Shown: positions 1 to 8,362 of the stretch, piece by piece | Layout of the letters: each line of letters opens with the position of its first letter | Numbering within the stretch: position 1 is the first letter of the stretch | DNA from: an uncultured Eubacterium sp. | GTDB taxonomy: Bacteria > Bacillota > Clostridia > Lachnospirales > Lachnospiraceae | DNA length: 44,199 nucleotides | Assembly: GCA_947385875.1 (NCBI GenBank) | Contig: CANDMV010000014.1 | Span: 1-44,199, forward strand | Direction of reading: 5' to 3' | Notes under the pieces: model-generated | What the model was told of the DNA's origin: nothing | Seen by the model: only the letters and a program-made list of their open reading frames with translations | Databases searched by the model: none | Translations under genes and position numbers: made by a program

Positions 1-289
1 AATGCAAATGCAGAATGCCTAGAATTTCTTAACATTCTGTAAAAGTCACAGGAAGACGGACAGTTCCCCTCGCCCGGCGTCTGGGTTGCCAGTATGTAAC
101 ACATTATCTGAACGGTTACAGAGTCTTAAGTTAATGCCAGTGGGTGTGAAAAGTAACGAGGCATCGGTGCAGTTGGAATATTCCGCATTAAGCGTAAATT
201 TTCTGTACTATGTGATATTATGTGCTGTAATTAAAGGAAACGTTTATGCTGAAGCAGACTGAAAGTCAAAAGTTTTAGGAGGTATTGCT

Positions 290-820
290 ATGGCAAGAAC
301 AGTAAATACGGGAGCGCGGGATTTTAAAGATATTATTGAGAATAATGATTTCTATGTGGATAAGACAGATTTTATCAAGGAATGGTGGGAAAACAGGGAT
401 ACTGTTACATTAATTACCCGCCCGCGGAGATTTGGCAAGACTCTTAATATGAACATGCTGAATTATTTTTTCTTTAAATCATGCAGGCAAAAGAGGTATG
501 ATATTACCTCCAACCGGGAAAGCGGTGATGGCAGATATGATGTAATGCTTTTACCATTAGAGACAGGAAAAGATGCGATGATACTCGAATTCAAAACTTG
601 TGACACTGCTAATGAAAAGAACCTGAAAGATACAGTAAAAGCAGCATTACAGCAGATTATTGATAAAAAATATGCTGTCTCTTTCGAAGCAAAAGGAGTA
701 GACCGAAGTAAGATCAGAATCTACGGGTTCGCTTTCAGCGGGAAAGAAGTATTTATAGACGGCGGATATATGAATGATTATGAGAATAGCCATCTAACCG
801 CAGAATCTAAATTCTTGTAA
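290..820 (+). pseudogene. Internally deleted AAA-ATPase-like / PD-(D/E)XK nuclease family protein
   Basis: The first ~65 residues match the start of the AAA-ATPase_like (PF09820) family, with a Walker-A-like segment RPRRFGKT. From about residue 70 the protein matches the C-terminal PDDEXK_9 nuclease domain (PF08011), with RYDVMLLP and AMILEFK supplying the D...ExK core. Family members are usually 500-580 residues, so the central ATPase body (Walker B, sensors) is missing. The junction lies near residue 66 (FFFKSC/RQKRYD) and keeps the reading frame. An AGGAGGT ribosome binding site 7-8 bases before the ATG supports the start. I see an in-frame deletion remnant. It could still be expressed as a small nuclease-domain protein, but ATPase activity is not expected. 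Family members are abundant in gut Clostridia and Bacteroidetes and their role is poorly defined. Confidence 0.75.
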
Positions 821-915
821 TATGATTCATAAAATGATAAACTGATAAAGCAGGATAATTCTAATAGATTTTATGCAGTATGTGGTCAGTTTTATACATC
901 TAAGGAGCGCTTGTT

Positions 916-1665
916 ATGGAGCAGGATTTTTCATATACATTAATACGTAAAAATGTCAAGAATATCAATCTGACTGTCAAATCTGACGGCAGCCTCGTTG
1001 TCTCGGCGAATCCTCGTGTGAATAAGAAATATATAGAAGAATTCGTGCAGTCCAAAATCCCGTTTATACAAAGGGCCAGACGGAAAATGGCTGGGAGCAG
1101 GGCAGCGGACCACGCACTATCCTATGAGAGCGGTGAGAAGGTGCCGTACCTGGGCAGTTTTCTCACACTTCAGGTCGAAAAAGCGGACAGGCGGTTTGTT
1201 CCCGAATGGATTGAAGGAGTACAGTCTGGCAGTATTACAAATTTTTCCAGAAACACGCAGGGAGAAGCTTTATTCCGTCAGGAGGGGCAGCTTTATCTGT
1301 ATTCTGCTGATCTGCAGGACCCGGCGCATAAACAGCAGCTCTATGAATCATGGCAGAAGATTCAGGCTGGCATGATATGTGAGCAGATGGCAGAAAAATA
1401 CTATCCGCAGTTTCAAAGGTTTGGGGTTGTTTATCCAGAGATTAAGATTCGAAAAATGAGCTCCCGGTGGGGGTCGTGCATTCCGGCAAAGCATAAGATT
1501 ACATTTAACAGCCTTCTGCTGGAAAAACCGATGGAGAGCATTGAGTATGTCGTTGTGCATGAATTTGCGCATTTTATACATCCGAATCATTCGAAAGCTT
1601 TTTATCTGTTTGTTGAGCAGATTCTGCCGGATTGGAGGGAAAGAAAAGAAAAATTGAAAACATGA
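916..1665 (+). CDS. YgjP/DUF45-family zinc metallopeptidase
   Basis: This 249-residue protein belongs to the M48-like DUF45 (YgjP) family. The C-terminal third carries the family signature SSRWGSC (about residues 182-188), followed by the zinc site HEFAH (H215, E216, H219) and a downstream HPNHS that supplies the third ligand region. Length fits the longer clostridial forms; E. coli YgjP is shorter. There is no signal peptide or membrane segment, so it is probably cytoplasmic. The substrate is not known from the sequence. The start has an AAGGAGCG site 7-8 bases upstream. The gene lies 33 bases upstream of the chemotaxis receptor and may be cotranscribed with it, though nothing suggests a shared function. 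Confidence 0.85.
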   Translation: MEQDFSYTLIRKNVKNINLTVKSDGSLVVSANPRVNKKYIEEFVQSKIPFIQRARRKMAGSRAADHALSYESGEKVPYLGSFLTLQVEKADRRFVPEWIEGVQSGSITNFSRNTQGEALFRQEGQLYLYSADLQDPAHKQQLYESWQKIQAGMICEQMAEKYYPQFQRFGVVYPEIKIRKMSSRWGSCIPAKHKITFNSLLLEKPMESIEYVVVHEFAHFIHPNHSKAFYLFVEQILPDWRERKEKLKT

Positions 1666-1698
1666 AAAGAAATAAGACAAGCAATGGGAGGAAAAGGT

Positions 1699-3477
1699 AT
1701 GGGAAAAGAAAAAAAGACAAATAATCAAAAGGCCGGGCGAAGCAGTGCATATCGGCATCGGACAAGGAGGCTCAGCATCAGGGCAAAAATCCTTGTTCCT
1801 ATAGCTGTAATTGTGGCGCTGATTTGCTGCTTTATGGCACTTCTGTTTAAGTCACGCATGGAGTCAGATATGATTATGACAGGTGCGGAAATGGCGGCGT
1901 ATGTTGGAAGCCTGGCTGAACATAATATGAATGGCAATCTGGTTGAGATGCTGTCCGAAGGCGCAGAAAGCTCTGTTGCATATCAGGTATTGAGTGAGTC
2001 TATGGCTAGTACGAAGGAGGGCTCATCCATACGGTATATGTATACTTTGTACACAGACGGCAGTAAGGTGTACTACGGCGTTGATTTGGATGAAGAAGAC
2101 AGGCAGGCGATTGGAGCAGAGTTTGAAGATGAGCCGTATTCCAGGCTGAAGCCTGTATTTGAACAGGGAACTGTCGTGAAGGATGATAAGATCACCATAA
2201 ATAATCGTGTACCGCTGATTTCTGCTTATGTACCTGTCTATAATGCAAAAGATGAGGTTGTAGGCGCAATAGGCTGTGACTATGATGCATCCGGCATCGT
2301 GGAGGCAGTCAATGAGACGATGCGTAATGTTGTGCTGATCGGTATCGGATGCTTTGTGGGAGCGGTCATACTGTTCAGCCTGATTATCAGCGGGATTTCC
2401 AGAAATCTATGGCGTGTGGATGACAGAATCTATGATATTGTAAACAGCAACGGAGACCTGACCCAGACGATACAGATCAAAACCGGGGATGAGATCGAAT
2501 CAATCGCCGGGCATGTCAATGAACTGCTTGCCTATATGCGCCAGATTATGACAAATATTTCTGACAATTCAAAACGGTTGAACAGCTCTTCGGAAAATGT
2601 GGCGTCTCATTTGAAAAATACGCAGGTGAATGTATCTGAGGTATCAGCTACGATGGAAGAAATGTCAGCCGCTATGGAAGAAACGACGGTGTCGTTAAAT
2701 GAGGTTCAGAATTCTGTAGCGGAAGTATATGAATTTATCGAGCAGATCAATAACCGTACGCAGGATGGCGGCAGACTGTCGGATGAGATTAAAGAAAGCG
2801 CTCAGAGGATGCAGTCGAATGCGGTTGCAAAGCAGGAGTCGGCAAAGCAGCAGACAAAGGAGATCACAGAGAGTGTCTATGCTAAGATTGAAGAATCCAG
2901 GGCAGTTGAGAAGATCGGAGAGCTGACGGCTAATATTATAAATATTACAGATCAGACAAATCTGCTGTCACTGAATGCGAGCATAGAAGCAGCAAGAGCC
3001 GGGGAAGCCGGACGGGGATTTGCTGTAGTGGCAGGCGAGATTGGAAAGCTGGCTATGGATTCGGCTTCGGCAGCAGAGCAGATTCAGAGTGTGAGCGCAG
3101 CAGTTACTCAGGCGGTGAATGCGCTGGCGAAGGAAGCCTCACACATGGTAGAGTTTATGGAAGCTACTGCATTAAAAGGATATTCTGATCTGGTAGATAC
3201 GAGTGAAGAATATAATCAAGAAGCAGGCAAGATTAATGATATGATGCAGGTATTTGAGCAGCAGTCTGGACAGCTGCAGCATAATATGGACAGTATCCGG
3301 CAGGTAATTGAGATGGTGGCAGGCTCTGTAGAGGAAAGCGCGCAGGGTGTCAGCCGCATTTCGCAGATGTCGGCGGATATTAATGAGAGCGTTACAGACA
3401 TAGAAGGGCAGGCAGACGAAAATATGGATATTGCAAATATGCTCGATGGTGAAGTGAATAAATTTCAGTTGTCATAA
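1699..3477 (+). CDS. Methyl-accepting chemotaxis protein
   Basis: This is a membrane chemoreceptor of about 592 residues. Transmembrane helix 1 spans about residues 31-50 and helix 2 about 211-232. They flank a ~160-residue extracellular sensor domain, probably a Cache-type fold (the YMYTLYTDG and AYVPVY segments are typical). A HAMP-like linker and a long helical signalling domain follow. The highly conserved hairpin tip is present ([20 protein letters not shown]), the site that contacts CheA/CheW in this family. I chose the ATG at 1699 rather than 1684, because a GGAGG Shine-Dalgarno lies at 1687-1691, seven bases before 1699 and inside the longer reading. No che genes are nearby, so it is an orphan receptor whose ligand cannot be told. 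Confidence 0.93.
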   Translation: MGKEKKTNNQKAGRSSAYRHRTRRLSIRAKILVPIAVIVALICCFMALLFKSRMESDMIMTGAEMAAYVGSLAEHNMNGNLVEMLSEGAESSVAYQVLSESMASTKEGSSIRYMYTLYTDGSKVYYGVDLDEEDRQAIGAEFEDEPYSRLKPVFEQGTVVKDDKITINNRVPLISAYVPVYNAKDEVVGAIGCDYDASGIVEAVNETMRNVVLIGIGCFVGAVILFSLIISGISRNLWRVDDRIYDIVNSNGDLTQTIQIKTGDEIESIAGHVNELLAYMRQIMTNISDNSKRLNSSSENVASHLKNTQVNVSEVSATMEEMSAAMEETTVSLNEVQNSVAEVYEFIEQINNRTQDGGRLSDEIKESAQRMQSNAVAKQESAKQQTKEITESVYAKIEESRAVEKIGELTANIINITDQTNLLSLNASIEAARAGEAGRGFAVVAGEIGKLAMDSASAAEQIQSVSAAVTQAVNALAKEASHMVEFMEATALKGYSDLVDTSEEYNQEAGKINDMMQVFEQQSGQLQHNMDSIRQVIEMVAGSVEESAQGVSRISQMSADINESVTDIEGQADENMDIANMLDGEVNKFQLS

Positions 3478-3538
3478 TGCCTAATTCTGTTCATTATTCC
3501 TAAAATTATTTTCGTTTCAAGAACTATTGCTAAAAAAC

Positions 3539-3567
3539 TTGACTTTTTCGTTAAATCAACTTATTAT
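3539..3567 (+). promoter_or_regulatory. Predicted sigma-A promoter of the ABC importer operon
   Basis: TTGACT (3539-3544) and TATTAT (3562-3567) are separated by 17 bases, in the gap between the chemoreceptor stop and the lipoprotein gene. The leader is about 75 bases and ends in a GGAGAG site. I saw no T-box, so no tRNA-based regulation is claimed for this TrpXYZ-like importer. Confidence 0.6.
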
Positions 3568-3648
3568 TAATTGCGTTAACACTTTCACGAGTCAAAGGGG
3601 AAAAGTGGAAAAGCAGTTCATGAGAACGAAAAAGGAGAGAAAAAGAAA

Positions 3649-4758
3649 ATGAAAAGAAAAATAATCGCAGTACTTATGGCGGCGGCAATGACAGTTTCAT
3701 TGGCAGCTTGCGGCAATTCTACAGACAGTGGTACATCTGAATCAAAAGCCAATAATACAGCAGACGATCAGAGCACAGGAAGCGCAGATGACGCGTCAGG
3801 AGAGGACAATGCGGCAGACGAGTCTGGTGCGGCGGACGATACGCAGGATGGTGCGGACGCGGCAGGTACAGCGGACAGTGATAAGGTATATAACATCGGC
3901 ATCTGCCAGCTTGTTGAGCATGAGGCTCTGGACGCAGCTACCCAAGGATTCAAAGATGCGCTGATTGAGCTGTTAGGGGAAGACGGGGTAAAATTCGAAG
4001 AACAGAACGCGCAGAACGAACAGACAAACTGCGCAACGATCTGTAACGGGTTTGTATCGAACAACGTAGATTTGATTCTTGCGAACGCTACACCGGCATT
4101 GCAGTCTGCGTCAGCAGCGACTAATAAAATCCCGATTCTTGGAACATCTGTGACGGATTATGCAACAGCGTTGGGAATGTCTGATTTCAGCGGTACGACA
4201 GGCACGAATATTTCCGGTACCAGCGATCTTGCTCCGATTGACCAGCAGGAGGATATGATTCTGGAGCTGTTCCCGGATGTAAAGAATGTAGGCATTGTTT
4301 ACTGTTCCGCAGAACCAAACTCTAAGTATCAGGCAGAACAGATGGAAGCAGCATTAGAGGAAGATGGCATCAGCTATAAAGAGTATACAGCTTCTGATTC
4401 GAATGAAATTCAGGCAGTTGTGACAAATGCATGTAACGCAAGCGACTGCATATATGTCCCGACAGACAATACAATCGCGTCTAGCGTATCTTTGTTAAAG
4501 GATCTGGCGCTTCAGTATAAAAAGCCTATTATCGCCGGAGAAGCAGGACTCTGTGAAGGCGGTGTCGCTACATTATCAATCAGCTACTATGACTTAGGCT
4601 ACGCGACAGGCAAGATGGCTTATGAGATTCTGGCAAACGGCGCAGACGTGTCAGCAATGGAAATCGAGTACGCGGAAGCTACTACAAAGAAATATAACAA
4701 AGAAATGTGTGAAGCAATCGGGGTAACAGTACCGGATGATTATGAAGTACTGGAGTAA
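3649..4758 (+). CDS. ABC importer substrate-binding lipoprotein (ABC_sub_bind / TrpX-like)
   Basis: This 369-residue lipoprotein has a signal peptide ending in the lipobox LAAC, with Cys21 as the lipidation site. A very acidic, Ala/Asp/Ser/Thr-rich linker follows (about residues 24-85) and probably tethers the binding domain to the membrane. The rest matches the ABC_sub_bind family (PF04392), with a periplasmic-binding fold and the segments NIGICQLVEHEALDAA, TPALQSA and PIIAGEAGL. Members paired with this type of permease and ATPase are predicted aromatic amino-acid (TrpXYZ) or related small-solute importers. The ligand cannot be read from the sequence. The permease and ATPase follow downstream. 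The final ~20 codons are repeated beyond the stop (see the repeat at 4708). Confidence 0.88.
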   Translation: MKRKIIAVLMAAAMTVSLAACGNSTDSGTSESKANNTADDQSTGSADDASGEDNAADESGAADDTQDGADAAGTADSDKVYNIGICQLVEHEALDAATQGFKDALIELLGEDGVKFEEQNAQNEQTNCATICNGFVSNNVDLILANATPALQSASAATNKIPILGTSVTDYATALGMSDFSGTTGTNISGTSDLAPIDQQEDMILELFPDVKNVGIVYCSAEPNSKYQAEQMEAALEEDGISYKEYTASDSNEIQAVVTNACNASDCIYVPTDNTIASSVSLLKDLALQYKKPIIAGEAGLCEGGVATLSISYYDLGYATGKMAYEILANGADVSAMEIEYAEATTKKYNKEMCEAIGVTVPDDYEVLE

Positions 4759-4825
4759 TGTGTGAGCATATGTGAAGCGATCGGGGTAACAGTGCCGGAT
4801 GATTATGAAGTGTTGAGTAATGTGC
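4708..4825 (+). repeat. Gene-tail echo: last ~17 codons of the lipoprotein gene repeated after its stop
   Basis: The block starting TGTGAAGCAATCGGGGTAAC at 4708 recurs at 4771 as TGTGAAGCGATCGGGGTAAC, a 63-base (21-codon) offset. The second copy continues in the frame of the gene past the TAA and encodes the same peptide EAIGVTVPDDYEVL. The four substitutions before a one-base deletion (GCA/GCG, GTA/GTG, GTA/GTG, CTG/TTG) are all silent. Both copies end in a TAA of the same context. Confidence 0.9.
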
Positions 4826-5337
4826 GAACACAGGAGTAGTTGCGAAGCAGTATTTCAGCCGATATTTGATTAAGATAATACTGAAATGTATTTATGAATA
4901 GCTGGGGCTGTGTGAAGAAATAAAGTTGCGATATGTTATAAAGAGCAGGAGTATTTTGTAATCAAGTGAAAAATACGAGCTATAAAATTTTCCAAATAAC
5001 TTCTGGTGCTGACACTTGTGAGTCGGCGCTGCTGGCAAATTTTATTGTTCGTGATATAAGTTATTGAGAAAGAATAGGCTGTGCGATGTCTGAAAGCACA
5101 CATAATGTACATGGAGATTGAAAAAACAAGACAGCAGCATCTGGTCGAAAGATGCTGCACTTGTTGTTTTCATGTATTTTTATCTGCATCAGGGTGTTAG
5201 AAGTGTATCTGGAAAATCATACCTGTGATCTGCACTCAGCATCTTTATAGTGTGATAGCGGGAGGAAGCGGCAGATTTAAGGTGTGTGAAGAGCAGCAGT
5301 TTGGCAGTCATCGATAGCCAGAGGACAGGAGGAAAAT
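4759..5337. other. Intergenic region between lipoprotein and permease genes
   Basis: This 579-base gap is unusually long for an importer operon. It holds the second copy of the lipoprotein gene tail, an AT-rich stretch without convincing coding sequence, a GC-rich hairpin (5134-5158) and the permease ribosome binding site. I see no convincing extra gene in either strand. Confidence 0.6.
5134..5158 (+). terminator. Hairpin, probable partial terminator inside the importer operon
   Basis: GCAGCATCT and AGATGCTGC form a perfect 9-bp stem around a 7-base loop, followed by a T-rich but interrupted tract (ACTTGTTGTTTTC). It may end or stabilise the lipoprotein transcript, giving more binding protein than permease, which is common in ABC importers. 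Confidence 0.5.
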
Positions 5338-6249
5338 ATGTTGGATATTATGGCGTTATTCCGCGCTATGCCGGGTGCATGTGCACAGGGCTTAGTCTGG
5401 GGCATTATGGCGCTTGGAGTATATATTACATACAAGCTGTTGGATTTTGCGGATCTGACGGTGGACAGTACGCTTGCAACCGGTGGTGCGGTGGCAGTCA
5501 TGCTGATCTTAGCAGGCATTCCTACACCGATTGCCCTGATTGGCGCAGCGGCAGCAGGCGGAGCAGCAGGATTTATCACAGGCTTTTTGCATACGGTGCT
5601 TGGCATACCGGATATTCTGTCAGGTATTCTGACGCAGATCGCGTTTTATTCTGTGAACCTGAATATTCTGGGGGCATCAAATAAATCCATCAGCGTAGAC
5701 CAGTATCCATTGGTTATCTCCCTGCGTTATATACCGCGGGCAATCATAGTGACGATTATATTTATTTCTGCGCTGGCAGCAATTCTATACTGGTTCTTCG
5801 GAACTGAGTATGGATTTACGATTCGTTCTACCGGATGTAATCCGGATATGTCCAGAGCACAGGGTGTGAATACGAATAAATCGAAAGTAGTCGCTTTGAT
5901 AATATCCAATGCTATAGTAGGACTTTCAGGCGGGCTGCTTGCTCAGTATCAGGGATATGCAGACGTAGGTATGGGACGCGGTGCGATTGTAATAGGGCTT
6001 GCAGCAGTTATCATCGGTCAGGTATTAAGGCAGAGCATATTGGGGCAGAAGGTCAATTTCGTAGTCAAGATGCTGTTTGTCGTTGTAGGCGCGGTGATTT
6101 ATTATGTAGTTATTACATTTGTGCTCTGGCTGGGCCTTCCATCTGAAAATATGAAGATGTTTTCAGCGATCGTAGTAGCTGTATTTCTTGCGGTTCCTTA
6201 TCTGAGGGCAAAGGCAAAATCTTCGTTCCGTAGAGGAGGTAGCAAATAA
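5338..6249 (+). CDS. ABC importer permease (BPD_transp_2 type, TrpY-like)
   Basis: This 303-residue polytopic membrane protein has roughly eight hydrophobic segments and Gly/Ala-rich helices typical of branched-chain/sugar-type permeases (PF02653). The cytoplasmic loop ATGCNPDMSRAQGVNT is the EAA-like contact with the ATPase (here RSTGCNPDMSRAQG, about residues 162-175). It pairs with the lipoprotein upstream and the ATPase immediately downstream. AGGAGGAAAAT before the ATG supports the start. Its stop TAA overlaps the ATPase start by one base (TAATG), implying translational coupling. The substrate is probably an amino acid or a similar small solute, by family inference only. Confidence 0.87.
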   Translation: MLDIMALFRAMPGACAQGLVWGIMALGVYITYKLLDFADLTVDSTLATGGAVAVMLILAGIPTPIALIGAAAAGGAAGFITGFLHTVLGIPDILSGILTQIAFYSVNLNILGASNKSISVDQYPLVISLRYIPRAIIVTIIFISALAAILYWFFGTEYGFTIRSTGCNPDMSRAQGVNTNKSKVVALIISNAIVGLSGGLLAQYQGYADVGMGRGAIVIGLAAVIIGQVLRQSILGQKVNFVVKMLFVVVGAVIYYVVITFVLWLGLPSENMKMFSAIVVAVFLAVPYLRAKAKSSFRRGGSK

Positions 6250-7043
6250 TGCTGAAATTGAATAATATACATAAGACCTTTAATAAGGGTACCATCAATG
6301 AAAAAGCTGCGCTGCAGGGATTGAATCTGGAATTAAAAGAAGGAGATTTTGTGACAGTAATCGGCGGAAACGGTGCCGGAAAGTCAACGATGTTAAATAT
6401 GATCGCCGGTGTCTATCCGGTGGATGAGGGAAGTATCCTCATCGACGGCATAGATGTTACGAGAAAGCCGGATTTTAAGCGTGCGGTATATCTGGGCAGG
6501 GTATTTCAGGACCCGATGATGGGTACGGCTGCTGATATGGAAATACAGGAGAATCTTGCAATGGCATACCGCCGTGGGAAGAGCAGGGGACTTAGATGGG
6601 GAATTACCGCTAAAGAAAGAGCTGATTATAAAGAAAAGCTGAAGATTCTGGATCTGGGGCTGGAAACCCGAATGAGTACAAAAGTAGGACTGCTGTCCGG
6701 CGGACAGCGTCAGGCGCTTACCCTGCTGATGGCAACTCTTCAAAAGCCAAAGGTGTTGCTGCTGGATGAGCATACAGCGGCTCTGGATCCGAAGACAGCT
6801 GCGAAGGTGCTCGGCCAGACAGAAAAAATCGTGTCAGAAAATGGCTTGACAACCTTAATGATTACGCATAATATGAAAGATGCAATACGACTTGGCAATC
6901 GTCTGATTATGATGCATGAAGGCCGCATTATTTACGATGTCGGCGGTGATGAGAAAAAGAAGCTGCACGTTTCTGACCTGTTGGCAAAATTCGAAGAAGT
7001 CAGCGGAGAAGAGTTTGCGAACGATAGGATGATGCTTTCTTAG
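6249..7043 (+). CDS. ABC importer ATP-binding protein (TrpZ-like)
   Basis: This is a 264-residue ABC ATPase. Walker A is GGNGAGKST (about residues 39-47), the signature is LSGGQRQALTL, Walker B is VLLLDEHTAALDP, and the switch is THNM. Histidine instead of proline after the catalytic Glu (DEHTAALD) is, as I recall, common in this subfamily paired with ABC_sub_bind proteins. The gene starts one base inside the permease stop codon with an AGAGGAGGT site upstream, so the two are coupled. The 3' end is echoed once clearly, and possibly twice, downstream. Confidence 0.9.
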   Translation: MLKLNNIHKTFNKGTINEKAALQGLNLELKEGDFVTVIGGNGAGKSTMLNMIAGVYPVDEGSILIDGIDVTRKPDFKRAVYLGRVFQDPMMGTAADMEIQENLAMAYRRGKSRGLRWGITAKERADYKEKLKILDLGLETRMSTKVGLLSGGQRQALTLLMATLQKPKVLLLDEHTAALDPKTAAKVLGQTEKIVSENGLTTLMITHNMKDAIRLGNRLIMMHEGRIIYDVGGDEKKKLHVSDLLAKFEEVSGEEFANDRMMLS

Positions 7044-7100
7044 ATGGAAAGAAAAGTCAGCGGAAAGAGTCTGCGAACGATAGTGTGGCTGCATTTTTAG
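6996..7100 (+). repeat. Gene-tail echo of the ABC ATPase gene, 57-base period
   Basis: AGTCAGCGGAGAAGAGTTTG at 6998 recurs as AGTCAGCGGAAAGAGTCTG at 7055, and GCGAACGATAG occurs in both copies. The stop TAG at 7041-7043 is matched by a TAG at 7098-7100, exactly 57 bases (19 codons) away. A more diverged third copy with GGATGGCTGCAGCAGAGTAA follows. The second copy shifts frame internally by compensating one-base changes, so it no longer encodes the same peptide. Confidence 0.85.
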
Positions 7101-7236
7101 ACTTCAAGAAAAACTTGATAACAGCAGGATGGCTGCAGCAGAGTAAAAAGAAGATAGTTTGCTGAGCGTTTCGGTTTATAAAATTAGCTGTAACTGGCAT
7201 GGTATGAACTGAACTATATTTCGGAGGTGGGCAATT

Positions 7237-7866
7237 TTGAAAATATCGGAATTAAAAAAGGGCCAGAAAGTGACGGTCCGCTGTAAGTATAAGGATTTTT
7301 TAGTGGATAAGAATGCAGTTGTAGCCGGTGTGCGTTCGGATGTCGTGCTGTTAGAGCTGATACGTCATGAAGGGCAGGTTGTTGATTTTTCCAGTCCAAG
7401 TGTACAGATTATTACGATATATGAGGATGGCCAGGATATGCCGAAAGCATGGGCAAACTGCCGGATTCAGCGTCGGACGGTAGATGGCAGACAGTATCAT
7501 GCGCTTGCAGCTCCAAAAGGCAGTGTAAGGGTGAACCGCCGCAAAGTATCCCGCATTGTTTTGAATATGCCGGGGAAACTGAAGTTAAGCAATTCGGAAC
7601 AGAAGATCAATATAACGATACATGACCTATGCGTCAACGGAATTGGAATTCAAAGTCCTGTTAAGGTCGAAGAGCAGGATCTGAAGCATCTGTATATTCA
7701 GTTCATGGATGAAGATAAGGATGATGAAGAGGAAATCAGGCTGGAAGCAAGGGTGGTGTGGAAAAAAGAGCTGCCGAATGGCGGATTTTTCTATGGATGC
7801 CGTCTAAGCAACGCAGAGGAAAATCTTGGATATTATATAGCTGGCAAGATGAGAGAGATGCGTTAA
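7237..7866 (+). CDS. PilZ-domain c-di-GMP-binding protein, YcgR-like
   Basis: This 209-residue cytoplasmic protein has an N-terminal beta-rich YcgR-like domain (about 1-95) and a C-terminal PilZ domain. The PilZ ligand motifs are RRKVSR (101-106, the RxxxR arginines) and DLCVNG (130-135), where the usual D/NxSxxG has Cys in place of Ser. C-di-GMP binding is therefore likely but not certain. The start is a TTG at 7237, placed by a GGAGGT site at 7223-7228; I see no better ATG in frame. Such proteins connect c-di-GMP to flagellar motors or exopolysaccharide output; which one cannot be told here. The gene is monocistronic by context, and its tail is echoed downstream. Confidence 0.82.
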   Translation: MKISELKKGQKVTVRCKYKDFLVDKNAVVAGVRSDVVLLELIRHEGQVVDFSSPSVQIITIYEDGQDMPKAWANCRIQRRTVDGRQYHALAAPKGSVRVNRRKVSRIVLNMPGKLKLSNSEQKINITIHDLCVNGIGIQSPVKVEEQDLKHLYIQFMDEDKDDEEEIRLEARVVWKKELPNGGFFYGCRLSNAEENLGYYIAGKMREMR

Positions 7867-8018
7867 ACTATGTAAAGTGAATGCTGAGTGATGATGATAA
7901 CTTATTCATTGTATGATCGCAGATGTGTCAAATGGTATAACATGAATGCTAAGATATGTGAATAATTTCATTGTATGATTGCAAGATGTGCTAAACGGTA
8001 TAAAATAAATGTTAAGAG
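7844..8018 (+). repeat. Gene-tail echo of the PilZ gene, three degenerate copies
   Basis: GCAAGATGAGAGAGATGCG (7844, end of the gene) is echoed as GCAGATGTGTCAAATGG (7919) and GCAAGATGTGCTAAACGG (7981). Each is followed by a related AT-rich stretch (GTGAATGCTGAG, ATGAATGCTAAG, ATAAATGTTAAG). The segment TTCATTGTATGAT between them is also repeated (about 7905 and 7968). Copy spacing is 75 and 62 bases. Confidence 0.75.
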
Positions 8019-8060
8019 ACGCCAACAATTTATTCATTATTAATTGTTGGCGCCTCTTAC
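8012..8060 (+). terminator. Long hairpin after the PilZ gene
   Basis: TTAAGAGACGCCAACAATT (8012-8030) pairs with AATTGTTGGCGCCTCTTA (8042-8059) with one mismatch. There is no clean U-tract after it, so it may be a processing or stability hairpin, or a poor terminator, for the PilZ transcript. Confidence 0.55.
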
Positions 8061-8362
8061 ACTGATATATCCATGGATTTATACCATGCCTTTCATTTAA
8101 TTTTCAACAACTCTGTTTTTATCTTAATTGAGGAATGAAACTATATTAGTTTCTGATTTTATTTCTTATCTTATGTTGCTTTTTGTCTTGTCTTCAGCTT
8201 AGCCCATTCGGTATCCATGTCTGTTTTCCTTGAATGCTGCTGATCTGAATCCATATATGAATGTACTCGACTGAATCTCTGACCACTTTACAGTGTTTTC
8301 TTCACGGTATCTTTGGCATATCATGTAACTAATCTGAAAACGTTTATATTAAACAAATCATG

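Noticed and set aside
1..289. 5' gene fragment or RNA gene at the window start
   Set aside because: I found no convincing reading frame, tRNA cloverleaf or terminator in this short stretch.
1348..1758. 136-codon minus-strand frame over the metallopeptidase gene
   Set aside because: It is opposite a gene with clear catalytic motifs; the hydrophobic, Phe-rich translation is an antisense artefact.
3490..3648. T-box or other amino-acid riboswitch before the TrpXYZ-like importer
   Set aside because: No T-box sequence, specifier stem or terminator was found; only a promoter and a short leader.
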